The position numbers and the translations under genes are program-made. The notes under the pieces are model-generated. The model was given only the letters and a program-made list of their open reading frames with translations. It was not told where the DNA came from and did no database searches. Positions 34,241-45,885 of a stretch of DNA of 64,000 nucleotides are shown one piece after another (within the stretch, counting starts at the first letter, position 1; each line of letters begins with the position of its first letter). Location of the stretch: the NCBI GenBank assembly GCA_034231615.1, contig CM067298.1:20899478-20963477 (forward strand). Direction: 5' to 3'. This stretch comes from Meghimatium bilineatum. Its lineage: Eukaryota; Mollusca; Gastropoda; Stylommatophora; Philomycidae.

Positions 34241-34834
34241 CATTAAGAGCATTGCAAACATCTTTGTCAGGGGATGAGAATAAATTACGTCAGCAATTAG
34301 GAAAGGGAGGGGTCTGAACAGGTTTGGTAGTTGTTGACATGGAGAGGCAAAAACTGGACAATAGTTGGCTTCAACAATACTGCTTTGGTACTATATGGGA
34401 ATCAGTGACCATATAATTACCGAAAAAAACGAGAGATGCGCAAACTGTGTCTGCGCATATATTAAAAAGTTGGAACTGTGGTCATTTATTCCCGTATAGT
34501 ACCGAAAATACATGTTGTAATAAACAATAAATTTAACCAGTGATGCCACAACTGGAGTTTTTTCCCCCTTACATTTGTGGTTTCTGGTTGTGTAGTCTGG
34601 GGCGCTGGTGTTTTGGGGGCAAATCTTAGTATTTTTAACATTGACAATTACAGCATGTGTATATTGAGTGCAATATTATAATTAAATACACACTAGTATA
34701 AGTTATGGATTTTATTGTTCTGCCTAAATTAAAATCTTGTTTGAATATATATCTTGTGAGTAGTGCCACCTCGTTCTCGTGTAACAGTGTCTCGTCATTT
34801 ATGTTATTCAATACGCTCTGACGAATCTAACTTT

Positions 34835-35850
34835 CAGTCATAAGAAAATGGGAACAAAACTGAAGAGATTGCAAAACAAGGCGATGTCCATCACACTTCG
34901 ATGCACTAAACTGTGTAGCAATGTGCTACCTCCTTGATTTTCAAACCATGGAGGATAGAACAAGGATCTGCCGAGTGCACGCTTTCCTTCGAGTTAGTAC
35001 AGACAAAACATCCTTTGCATGGAGAATTTATGAGAACAATGGGAATCAGGCTTGATCAGAATTGGAGAAAGTTCCTTCATACTAAATAATGCCATTTCAG
35101 TAAACATTAATCTTGAAAGAGCATTTTGGCGACATAACCCCTTGGTGGCGGAAGTAGAAGTTTAGACGTCAGTTGATGAGAATTCATTTGATGGAGATAT
35201 AGTACAGATGTTTCTGTTGTTAAGAATATGCGCAGTTAATGCGTGTTCACGGTTCATGTTGGAAAGAGAATTGTGAGGAAAGCCATCTGTGCTTTTGCTA
35301 TGACCACAAACAGCACAACCATGGAGATCATGGCGGTAACCAGGGCAATTGTGTTTTTAGAATTTCAAACCTACACTCGTGTATATTTTCTCAGCAACTC
35401 AATTAGCATGCTGAGGAAAGATAGAGAATGACTGAACACGCAGACAGTGGTTAAAGTCGGTAAAATATGACATGAATCAATTTCATATTTGTGTCTGGTC
35501 GTGCCTGTGTCCGAGGAAATGAACTCGCAGGGATTCTTGTTGACATAGTTATCATGGGGACCGCATAACCAATGGACCGAGCTGTTATGCTGAATGCTTT
35601 TAGGGAGATAGAACGAATGACCTATAATACAAATGATAATGAAACTGCAATCCTGCGCAGACAACTGGAATATTAAGTCATGTGAGACGTAGTTAAACAA
35701 AAACGTTTTGCATGTAACCAGAGGAGACTGGTAAATAAATACCGAGTAAGTGTGGTCAGCCGTTACACGCAGAGTGATATCTTGAAGATGACGAAGCTTT
35801 TATGGACCGATTGTTCCATGTATGATGATGATCTTTCGACTGGCTAACTT
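34835..35850 (+). mobile_element. LINE-E: RT C-terminus plus RNase H, degraded
   Basis: In order: TKLKRLQNKAMSITLRCTKL, the C-terminal RT segment preceding RNase H; MTTNSTTMEIMAVTRAIVFL and VYFLSNSISMLRK, the RNase H core with its TxxxMEIxA element; CVRGNELAG, the last motif; then PMDRAVMLNAFREIER and VVSRYTQSDILK. Stops and shifts separate the parts. It is the longest LINE-E copy here and links the smaller pieces at 8055 and 31405. It also shows that the family carries RNase H downstream of RT. Confidence 0.72.
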
Positions 35851-36045
35851 AACCTGCATCAGTGATGTTCTTTAACAGGAAAATATGCAGTAACAAAAGT
35901 CATGTAATTATTTATGTAAGTCACTCACATTCAGTCTTCAATCTGGAACGTACTTTAAAGAATTAATTGTAGATATTAACACTTTTTTTAGCAGATAAGT
36001 AACATATTGTTTGCCTAATTTATACAAATATTTTATAATATGAAT

Positions 36046-39000
36046 GTAAATTTAACTAGTTAGTTATAGCAACATAACTACCATTTAATTAGTTAGTTGT
36101 AGCAACATAACTACCATTTAATTAGTTAGTTATAGCAACATAACTACTTAATTAGTTATAGCAACATAGCAACATAACCACCATTTAATTAGTTAGTTGT
36201 AGCAACATAACTACCATTTAATTAGTTAGTTGTAGCAACATAACTACCATTTAATTAGTTAGTTATAGCAACATAACTACTTAATTAGTTATAGCAACAT
36301 AGCAACATAACTACCATTTAATTAGTTAGTTGTAGCAACATAACTACCATTTAATTAGTTAGTTATAGCAACATAACTACTTAATTAGTTATAGCAACAT
36401 AGCAACATAACCACCATTTAATTAGTTAGTTGTAGCAACATAACTACCATTTAATTAGTTAGTTATAGCAACATAACACCATTTAATTAGTTAGTTGTAG
36501 CAACATAACTACCATTTAATTAGTTAGTTGTAGCAACATAACTACCATTTAATTAGTTAGTTGTAGCAACATAACTACCATTTAATTAGTTAGTTGTAGC
36601 AGCATAACTACCATTTAATTAGTTAGTTGTAGCAACATAACTACCATTTAATTAGTTAGTTGTAGCAACATAACTACCATTTAATTAGTTAGTTGTAGCA
36701 ACATAACTACCATTTAATTAGTTAGCTGTAGCAACATAACTACCATTTAATTAGTTAGTTGTAGCAACATAACTACCATTTAATTAGTTAGTTGTAGCAA
36801 CATAACTACCATTTAATTTGTTAGTTGTAGCAACATAACTACCATTTAATTAGTTAGTTGTAGCAACATAACTACCATTTAATTAGTTAGTTGTAGCAAC
36901 ATAACTACCATTTAATTAGTTAGTTGTAGCAACATAACTACCATTTAATTAGTTAGTTGTAGCAACATAACAACCATTTAATTAGTTAGCTGTAGCAACA
37001 TAACTACCATTTAATTAGTTAGTTGTAGCAACATAACTACCATTTAATTAGTTAGTTGTAGCAACATAACTACCATTTAATTAGTTAGTTGTAGCAACAT
37101 AACTACCATTTAATTAGTTAGTTGTAGCAACATAACTACCATTTAATTAGTTAGTTGTAGCAACATAACTACCATTTAATTAGTTAGTTGTAGCAACATA
37201 ACTACCATTTAATTAGTTAGTTGTAGCAACATAACTACCATTTAATTAGTTAGCTGTAGCAACATAACTACCATTTAATTAGTTAGTTGTAGCAACATAA
37301 CTACCATTTAATTAGTTAGTTGTAGCAACATAACTACCATTTAATTAGTTAGTTGTAGCAACATAACTACCATTTAATTAGTTAGCTGTAGCAACATAAC
37401 TACCATTTAATTAGTTAGTTATAGCAACATAACTACCATTTAATTAGTTAGTTGTAGCAACATAACTACCATTTAATTAGTTAGTTATAGCAACATAACT
37501 ACCATTTAATTAGTTAGTTATAGCAACATAACTACCATTTAATTAGTTAGCTGTAGCAACATAACTACCATTTAATTAGTTAGTTGTAGCAACATAACTA
37601 CCATTTAATTAGTTAGTTGTAGCAACATAACTACCATTTAATTAGTTAGTTGTAGCAACATAACTACCATTTAATTAGTTAGTTGTAGCAACATAACTAC
37701 CATTTAATTAGTTAGTTGTAGCAACATAACTACCATTTAATTAGTTAGTTGTAGCAACATAACTACCATTTAATTAGTTAGCTGTAGCAACATAACTACC
37801 ATTTAATTAGTTAGTTGTAGCAACATAACTACCATTTAATTAGTTAGTTGTAGCAACATAACTACCATTTAATTAGTTAGTTGTAGCAACATAACCACCA
37901 TTTAATTAGTTAGTTGTAGCAACATAACCACCATTTAATTAGTTAGCTGTAGCAACATAACTACCATTTAATTAGTTAGTTGTAGCAACATAACTACCAT
38001 TTAATTAGTTAGTTGTAGCAACATAACTACCATTTAATTAGTTAGTTGTAGCAACATAACTACCATTTAATTAGTTAGTTGTAGCAACATAACTACCATT
38101 TAATTAGTTAGTTGTAGCAACATAACTACCATTTAATTAGTTAGTTGTAGCAACATAACTACCATTTAATTAGTTAGTTGTAGCAACATAACTACCATTT
38201 AATTAGTTAGTTGTAGCAACATAACTACCATTTAATTAGTTAGTTGTAGCAACATAACTACCATTTAATTAGTTAGCTGTAGCAACATAACTACCATTTA
38301 ATTAGTTAGCTGTAGCAACATAACTACCATTTAATTAGTTAGTTGTAGCAACATAACTACCATTTAATTAGTTAGTTGTAGCAACATAACTACCATTTAA
38401 TTAGTTAGTTGTAGCAACATAACTACCATTTAATTAGTTAGTTGTAGCAACATAACTACCATTTAATTAGTTAGTTGTAGCAACATAACTACCATTTAAT
38501 TAGTTAGTTGTAGCAACATAACTACCATTTAATTAGTTAGTTGTAGCAACATAACTACCATTTAATTAGTTAGTTGTAGCAACATAACTACCATTTAATT
38601 AGTTAGTTGTAGCAACATAACTACCATTTAATTAGTTAGTTGTAGCAACATAACTACCATTTAATTAGTTAGCTGTAGCAACATAACTACCATTTAATTA
38701 GTTAGCTGTAGCAACATAACTACCATTTAATTAGTTAGCTGTAGCAACATAACTACCATTTAATTAGTTAGTTGTAGCAACATAACTACCATTTAATTAG
38801 TTAGTTGTAGCAACATAACTACCATTTAATTAGTTAGTTGTAGCAACATAACTACCATTTAATTAGTTAGTTGTAGCAACATAACTACCATTTAATTAGT
38901 TAGTTGTAGCAACATAACTACCATTTAATTAGTTAGTTGTAGCAACATAACTACCATTTAATTAGTTAGTTGTAGCAACATAACTACCATTTAATTAGTT

Positions 39001-39755
39001 AGTTGTAGCAACATAACACCATTTAATTAGTTAGTTGTAGCAACATAACTACCATTTAATTAGTTAGTTGTAGCAACATAACTACCATTTAATTAGTTAG
39101 TTGTAGCAACATAACTACCATTTAATTAGTTAGTTGTAGCAACATAACTACCATTTAATTAGTTAGCTGTAGCAACATAACTACCATTTAATTAGTTAGT
39201 TGTAGCAACATAACTACCATTTAATTAGTTAGTTGTAGCAACATAACTACCATTTAATTAGTTAGTTGTAGCAACATAACTACCATTTAATTAGTTAGTT
39301 GTAGCAACATAACTACCATTTAATTAGTTAGTTGTAGCAACATAACTACCATTTAATTAGTTAGTTGTAGCAACATAACTACCATTTAATTAGTTAGTTG
39401 TAGCAACATAACTACCATTTAATTAGTTAGTTGTAGCAACATAACTACCATTTAATTAGTTAGTTGTAGCAACATAACTACCATTTAATTAGTTAGTTGT
39501 AGCAACATAACTACCATTTAATTAGTTAGTTGTAGCAACATAACTACCATTTAATTAGTTAGTTGTAGCAACATAACTACCATTTAATTAGTTAGTTGTA
39601 GCAACATAACTACCATTTAATTAGTTAGTTGTAGCAACATAACTACCATTTAATTAGTTAGTTGTAGCAACATAACTACCATTTAATTAGTTAGCTGTAA
39701 CAACATAACTACCATTTAATTAGTTAGCTGTAACAACATAACTACCATTTACTTA
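36046..39755 (+). repeat. 33-bp satellite array, ~3.7 kb, about 112 units
   Basis: The unit is CCATTTAATTAGTTAGTTG followed by TAGCAACATAACTA. Units are nearly identical, with a few recurring variants (GTTAGCTG, GTTATAG, AACCACC, TAACAAC). At the left edge (36050-36480) a composite form adds CTTAATTAGTTATAGCAA and a duplicated CATAGCAA, and repeats three times. All frames contain stops, so it is non-coding. Each unit holds TTAATTAG. The array ends abruptly at ACTTACAGCG. Homogeneity suggests recent expansion; assembled length may be underestimated. Confidence 0.97.
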
Positions 39756-39762
39756 CAGCGTC

Positions 39763-39860
39763 AACGTTTAGGGGGTGGAGATGGCTGTCCCTTTCTGTAT
39801 AGGGAAGCTGTGACCTAGAAGTCATGCTGACGTCATGCCGAAAGAAGTAGACAAAACAGT
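39763..39860 (+). repeat. SINE-1 internal fragment
   Basis: GGAGATGGCTGTCCC, TATAGGG, AGTCATGCTGA and GTCATGCCGAAAG parallel the middle of SINE-1 read in its own 5'-3' direction. It is a short, diverged piece directly beside the satellite. Confidence 0.5.
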
Positions 39861-40123
39861 CGCCGTAAACTATAACCCAATTGAACTCTGTTTTCTGGAC
39901 TGCATCCTGAAAGCCTGCAGAAATATTAGAACGAACGCAGAAATATATTATAATCGCACAAATCAGAGTCTATACTTCTAGCTGTATTTAAGTCTGCCCC
40001 TTTGGGTCTTCGTATATTTCTATAATATTCCATCCATCCGTTCAAAATATAGGCTTTATTTACTTATATATAGTTATATATATATTATATTTATATAAAT
40101 ATATTTATTTATAAATTATAATT

Positions 40124-40812
40124 CATCATCATCATCAGGTGCCATGCCTAGGAGGTCATGGCTCTCCACAGCTCTCTGTCCACAGTATTATGTATCAAAG
40201 TCATTGTTGTTGCTTTGCCGTGCCAGGTTGTCAAACTGTCTAATATTTTCTCACGTTGTCGCCCTCTGTCTCTGGTGCCTTCAATCTTGCCTGTTGTGAT
40301 TATATTCTCTAAACCTGTCTGTCTCATGAAGTGGCCAAAAAAAAAAGAAGATTGCCTTTTTCGTATATTGTTGATTACGGTCCGTTTCGCATTTAACTCT
40401 TTAAACACCTCTACATTAGTTTTTCTGGCAGTCCATGGAATTCTCAGCATTCTTCTGTAGAACCACATCTCTGTTGCCTCCAATCTCCCACTTTCCAGTT
40501 TGTTTATTGTCCAAGACTCGTACCCATATGTTAGTATAGGGGTTATATAGCACTGCAGAACTCTCTTTCTCACCTCTAATGACAAGGTCATATTACACAG
40601 TATATTTTTCATTTTTCTGAATGTTGTTTTTGTCTGTTCTATTCTGCATCTTATTTCTGTTGAACTTCTTCCATCTGCTGTAATAATTGTACCTAGATAT
40701 TTGAATTGGTGGACCTGTTTTAATACTATATCATTCACTATGATCTTGCAAGGTGTGTTATTTTCTTTCTTTGAAATAAGCATTACTTCTGTTTTCTTGA
40801 TATTTAGGAAAC
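40124..40812 (-). mobile_element. RTE-B, 5'-truncated, young
   Basis: A 689-bp insertion flanked by ATTATAATT (40115-40123, 40813-40821), a perfect 9-bp target-site duplication. The minus strand has an unbroken 211-codon frame from MLISKKENNTPCK through VHQFKYLGTIITADGRSS, YGYESWTINKLESG and MWFYRRMLRIPWTARKTNVE to the 3' end, with a TGA-repeat tail. It is very similar to 58979-59632 but keeps GAA where that copy has a stop, and has one extra Phe codon before GHFMRQ. Confidence 0.92.
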
Positions 40813-40857
40813 ATTATAATTATTTAGCAAATTATAATTATATAGTATATATTTCAA

Positions 40858-41085
40858 TTTTGCTGTGAAGGCATGTTATCGAGTCCTGTTGCATAATACA
40901 ATGGTTGCTGGTGCGCCTCTCGGCCTGGTATATCCAACTTCAGCACCAGTGATTGCTTGGACAGGACTGTGGTCTTGCTCAATGTCAGGAATCTTAATTT
41001 CCAGCCTCTACTAACTGGACTAAGCCCCATCTCCACTTCAACGAGTTGACCTCGATGGGGCCAACGGATATCCACAGAAAGATGT
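40858..41085 (-). repeat. family D, copy 2
   Basis: Partner of 8478-8675. Reversed, it reads AGTAGAGGCTGGAAATTAAG, GAGCAAGACCACAGTCCTG, CAAGCAATCACTGGTGCTGA and GAGAGGCGCACC, matching the LINE-1 5' segment in the sense direction. A further 60 bp at the upstream end of the element is not in LINE-1. Confidence 0.65.
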
Positions 41086-41302
41086 ATCTCGTTGTCAGAA
41101 CTGATGAGCTTTCAAAAAAGCAGCATTTGTTAAGAAAACGGGCCGGATTTGATGTGTAAAAAATGTCAAACAGCGAACGAATAGAAGAAATTATTAAAAA
41201 AAAAATTGAAATCCGGCTGTCAGTCTTTTTTTTCCTCTTGAAAGATTATTCTGGTTATCATGATTACAGATTCAACACAGATGAATGGATAATCCTTTAG
41301 TA

Positions 41303-41585
41303 TTCTTCTTCTATGATTATTCTCAAACTCCTCCAGATTAGCAGGATGCAGTCCAGAGAATGGATTGCGTTGTATCACGAGCTGCGGATTATTTTGGGAT
41401 ATCTGTGTCTTTTGATCCGACACTTCCGACTTCAGTTTATCTTCTGGGTTCACATTGATCCTCTATGGGATAGATCAATAAGTCTCAGTACCAAAAACGA
41501 ATTTAGTCTCTTCCTACAACATGCATGGTAGGTAACAGTGTTGCTAGGATTTCCTCTCCTTCCAGGCCCCGGCAACACATAGGTG
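41303..41585 (-). mobile_element. SINE-1, full-length copy
   Basis: A 283-bp element flanked by AATCCTTTAGTA (41291-41302, 41586-41597), a perfect 12-bp target-site duplication. On the minus strand it begins near ATGTGTTGCCGGGGCC, contains a central TGCATGTTGTAGGAAG-like block, and ends ATCTGGAGGAGTTTGAGAAT plus an AGAAGAA tail. No ORF. Same family as 47496-47774. The last ~150 bp match the LINE-1 3' untranslated region. Confidence 0.88.
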
Positions 41586-41599
41586 AATCCTTTAGTAAT

Positions 41600-42685
41600 A
41601 CTTGACTAATTCCTTCATACACTTCTACAGCACAACACTTCCTGTTATAACGGACGAGTTACTTTATTAAACCGGTTTACGTCAGCTTCAACCGTCGACT
41701 ATATAAGACCTTTTGGTTATGAGGGAAACAAGCTATATCAATGATTCATTTGACTGTTCATGTGATTCTCATTGTTCATCATAATTATACTTTGATTTAC
41801 AGCCAATGAAAATCAATTTAATAGTCAAGTAGTCATTTTAAAATGTTTGATTTTCCATTAGAATAAGTCTAATTATAATATAAGGGTCACGCACCTGGAA
41901 TAGTTAATCCAACACTTCCTTCCTCGCTTACATACCAAGTAATGCCATTTTGTAACTTCACATTCGATATTTTTTACTTAATTAGGAATTTAAATTCCGT
42001 GATAATGGCATTTTACTTTTTTTAAACAACATGCAAAACTGACATAAATAAATGATATATTTATAACAAAAATATATTGATAATGTTATGCATTTATATT
42101 TGCATCATCTTGCCGGATAGTAATTTATTGATTCTGTAATCTGACACTTTACAAATGTGTAAACAAATCTTGACTAGAATAAAAGCAATCATCCGGAATA
42201 TATAAATGTTTGGGCATGATTTCTACTGACATAAAAAATCATCGGCACCCAGATAGCACTTATGTTTTTATAAAGGGGACAGCTGAAAAATCGTGTGACA
42301 TATATTAAACAAAAGCAAAAAATATGTTAAGAAACAGTTTTATGTTTTAATAAACTATTAATAAAATGTTTTAATACACAGAATCTACGTTTCTACCAAC
42401 AGGCCTATATAGAAAAAAATAAATACCCTTTTGTTCCCATCTACGAATGTTAGTGTTCAGTCAATTAAAGTAGGAGATAACATCATATTACATAATACGC
42501 CCTCACGAAGTGCAAAAAGGTATCTTTACTTTCATGTTACCTTAAATTTGATAAAATAACTAGATTAAAAATACGCTCGATGGTTATTGTACAGTGTTAC
42601 GTTTTTCTTTCTTATTTTTGACTCATTTATTCATTTTTAGTACGTTTTAAATTACTTTTAGGATATATTTTTATATGTTAGATCA
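41600..42685. other. no gene recognised
   Basis: Very AT-rich DNA with only short reading frames and no match to the families seen elsewhere in the window. Confidence 0.5.
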
Positions 42686-42689
42686 TATT

Positions 42690-43055
42690 TTGACATTGGG
42701 AACATTATAACATAACATCATAATATGTCATCATAGCGACATCATACCATAACATCCTTACATAACATCACACCACAACATAATATCACGTCATCGTAAC
42801 ATAACAACACATCATTATAACATAACATCATAATAAACATCATAACATAGCAGCACCACCTTGGCATAACACCATAACATAATATATCATCACAATAACA
42901 TAACATTATGTATTACATAACAGGACGTCATCATAACTAACATGACAACATCGTAACATATAACCGCATCATAACATAATATATCAGCATAATAAATAAC
43001 ATGTTATCGCTTCCTCATCATCATCATCATAATAAGATAACATCATAACATACGA
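42690..43055 (+). repeat. degenerate CATAACATCA-type repeat
   Basis: Dozens of near-copies of the decamer CATAACATCA with variable spacing, breaking into CATCATCAT near 43010. Irregular period, so slippage-derived low-complexity DNA is the likely origin. Confidence 0.8.
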
Positions 43056-43069
43056 AGAACATTTATTTT

Positions 43070-43190
43070 TCCAGTTGCAACATACGGCTGTAAAACATGG
43101 ACTATAAGTAAAACAGCGGCAAAGAAGTTCAACGCCTTTGTGATAACCAATGTCTATGAAAGAAATATATTAAACTCAAGTAGGAAGCAT
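43070..43190 (+). mobile_element. LINE reverse-transcriptase fragment
   Basis: Encodes PVATYGCKTWTISKTAAKKF, a form of the YGxExW region after the RT thumb, then NAFVITNVYERNIL. About 40 codons survive, too few to assign a clade. Confidence 0.55.
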
Positions 43191-43278
43191 GAGGATAAAT
43201 GAAAATAATTCTTACAGCTGACGGGAATCGAACCATGTCCGTTCCAGAAGCACCGAATTGCCTTGCAACTTAATTAAA
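43191..43278 (-). repeat. tRNA-derived SINE head or tRNA pseudogene
   Basis: The minus strand contains GGTTCGATTCCCGTC, a perfect B-box consensus, preceded by GCAAGGCAATTCGGTGCT where the A-box should lie; that box is weak. The acceptor stem is absent, so this is not a functional tRNA. It abuts the LINE fragment at 43070. Confidence 0.5.
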
Positions 43279-43279
43279 C

Positions 43280-44165
43280 AGGTTTTCCTTACTCCCCCCA
43301 AACCACATCCTCCCAAAAATATGTGATCTCGTAAAGACATTCAACCTGTGCACTCAAGTCACTGAGAACGGATCAATCGAGACAAGGACTATTACATCCC
43401 CAACTAACATCCCGTACAAGTATTTAAGTGTCATCAGAAACAAATACACAGAACATTCATATTCGTACTCCAAGGACCTAAACAAATGTCTGCCAATACA
43501 CGCGATGTTTGAATATGTTTTCTCAATTTCATAGGATTTTCTAATTCGATGTAAGTTTTTATAATCACCATTTGTAATGTATATGGTATGTGCTTATGTA
43601 GACCTAAATCTCAATTCTAAATACAGACCTAGATAATGCAATTTTGTAAGCGTTTCAAATGTATAATGTGTGTCTCACTGCAAGTCAAACTGTGGTGTTA
43701 TAAAACAGATTATGTAGCATCCACTTTCTAAAAGACCCCACCTAAGAAAACAAATAGCTAAAACGGATTTTTCGTGATATTTCGAGTTTGCAGATATCGT
43801 GACACGATCATATTTCGTCATTCCAGGCTATAGCTGTTTGTTGCACTTTAACACCGAGCAGTTCACCATAACACCTGATGTAAATATGATGACCTAGTTC
43901 ATTTAAAATGACAGCTTTCTAAATCAAAGAGTTGTGACGATATATGACCTTCCAACCAACACACGTGTTATAGACAACTTCTACGCATAAAGTACACAGG
44001 ACATATCGAAATGTTCGAAACGTCCATTATGTCCTATGAACTGTCATTTGTATTTTTTTCGCGTTAGTGATAATCTGCTAGCCTTCGTCCAGTAAGACAT
44101 TACCTGTGTTCTACGTAAGTACTATAGATTAGAGACGAAAACTACAGAAACTTGCACGGTTTGAA
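43280..44165. other. no gene recognised
   Basis: Low-complexity and AT-rich sequence. One stretch (43330-43500) is open and vaguely polymerase-like but too weak to call. Confidence 0.4.
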
Positions 44166-44169
44166 GATT

Positions 44170-44310
44170 TCAGCCGCGGTGATTCCCTGTCAAAAATAAT
44201 CACGCAGGTAACAATCGATGGTGAATGAAGCAGAGGAAGACACATCTATTCTCATCCGCATCGCTGAAGATAGGAACCGCTGGAGGACCTCGTGTGTTAA
44301 TACAGTACAC
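44170..44310 (+). mobile_element. LINE-D 3' fragment
   Basis: GATTCCCTGTCAAAAATAAT, AGCAGAGGAAGA, CTCATCCGCATCGCTGA and CGCTGGAGGAC parallel 18820-18980, the C-terminal region of LINE-D, with a deletion in the middle. Confidence 0.6.
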
Positions 44311-44334
44311 ATACAACACTGACTGTGTGAGGAC

Positions 44335-44640
44335 ACATGCAATGCAATACCCCTATACAGTGACTGTAATGACACATGCAATGCAATACCCGTATATACA
44401 GTGACTGTAATGACACATGCAATGCAATACCCTATACCTTGACAGTTATGATACATGCAATGCAATACCCCTATACATTGACTATAATGATACATGCAAT
44501 GCAATACCCCTATACATTGGCTGTGGTGACACATGTAATGCAATACCCCTATACCTTGACTGTAATGATACAAGCAATATAATGCCCTATACATTGACTG
44601 TGGTGATTTATCCAATGCAGTATCCTAATACTATTAACGT
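44335..44640 (+). repeat. minisatellite, ~39-bp period, about 7 units
   Basis: Units carry ACACATGCAATGCAATACCC and CTATACA.TGACTGTAATG. Divergence rises toward the right end. Reading frames on both strands are repeat artefacts. Confidence 0.9.
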
Positions 44641-44684
44641 GCATCGATGCATCCAACGTAGTATTGCCATGACACTGAAGGATT

Positions 44685-45125
44685 GTGTGATTATTGATGG
44701 TTGGTTGCTGATTCAGCGGTCTATGGGCTCATTCCCTTTGACCAAATGCCATTAAAATGGCATTATATTGCTGGGAAGTCTGTGGATTTTCGGCCCACCA
44801 CGCGTCAGAGAATAGCTATCACACTATCAGGAATGTAGGTTTCAACCTAAGCACTGCTCCGAGTCACTGCAGCCGAGATAGGGTTCATTGTGCTCATCCC
44901 CCTCCCCCTCCCCCAAACCAATTGACTACTGGTTATGCCGAACTTCTCTATTGCTCCAGGCATGCAAACAAATGTTCAAGTCAAAAGGATTGTCACGTCC
45001 TGAATCGCTGTGCCTCTATGATGAGCCTCAGCCATAGGAAATAACAGTGCTGTCAATTTCCTCCTCCCCAGTGCTGCGCAGTATATCTCTGGCCCCTTCC
45101 CAACTACAGAGGGTGCATACATATA
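44685..45125 (-). repeat. family C, longer copy
   Basis: On the minus strand it starts GCACCCTCTGTAGTTGGGAA and includes TCCTTTTGACTTGAACATTT, GAGCAATAGAGAAGTTCGGC and, near the end, CCCATAGACCGCTGAATCAG. The copy at 59640-59885 has the same ends but lacks the middle (about 44755-44935). No ORF is evident, and the class is undetermined (SINE or non-autonomous element). Confidence 0.72.
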
Positions 45126-45834
45126 TTCAAATAACAAAACATGAAACACATTGCAACAACACAATAAAAGCACGAGAAGCATAATTGTATGACGTGCCAT
45201 GAAGCTTCTATAAGAAGATAACTTCAATATAACAGCATGTCATCCATTATGATTTTCTGTTGCATGGGTTTTTTATCTAGTGTGCCATTGGTGAGATCCA
45301 CAGACGCAACAGCATGCGTATGATTATTGTTACAGATAGATTTATCATAATGCATGAGGATAGCACATCTGATTAGTGAAACCAATCCGAGCAGTAAAGA
45401 TAATATTCCAGTACGCACACTGAATCTCGTAACCACTTGTGTTTTCTGATGTATATTCTAAATAATATAGTCTGTGTTTTATGTGCTATAAATTTCTACT
45501 GTGTTCGAATTATTTTGCTGATCTTTCTCCTCCATGCAACAAGGCTCATCACATTATGTTCCCATGACTTCTTTTCATAACATTTATTCATAGTTCGCCC
45601 TCACATATTCTTGTACCAAAGTATACGTTGCTCCTCAAATATGTACATCAAGTGTAAGTCTCCGTAAAGGATGTTATTTGGTGTTCTACTATATTCCAAG
45701 AAATAAAAGTTCACGTGTCGGGCAATAACCCTCAACAGGAAATGGGTGGCTTGGGAAACACATGGCAAATATCAAAATGAACAAACATATGTATAAGTGT
45801 TACCAAAATAAGTCATAAAACAACCTAACAGCTA
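45126..45834. other. no gene recognised
   Basis: AT-rich DNA without an ORF, exon or recurring family. Confidence 0.45.
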
Positions 45835-45885
45835 GAAACAGTGACAGACTTTTCGACTAAAAACCCTTCATCGGGACACACATGG
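45835..45885 (-). repeat. hammerhead-like conserved motif, copy 4
   Basis: The minus strand reads CCGATGAA, stem GGGT-TTTT-AGTC, then GAAAAGTCTGTC. It is slightly decayed in both conserved boxes. Confidence 0.4.

Noticed and set aside
36046-39755. CRISPR-like regular array
   Set aside because: Units are head-to-tail with no unique spacers, and the surrounding DNA is intron-bearing animal sequence. The same applies to the arrays at 27176, 33165 and 6358.
43320-43500. Weak polymerase-like open stretch
   Set aside because: A few residues looked LINE-like, but no motif of the RT core could be placed in order.
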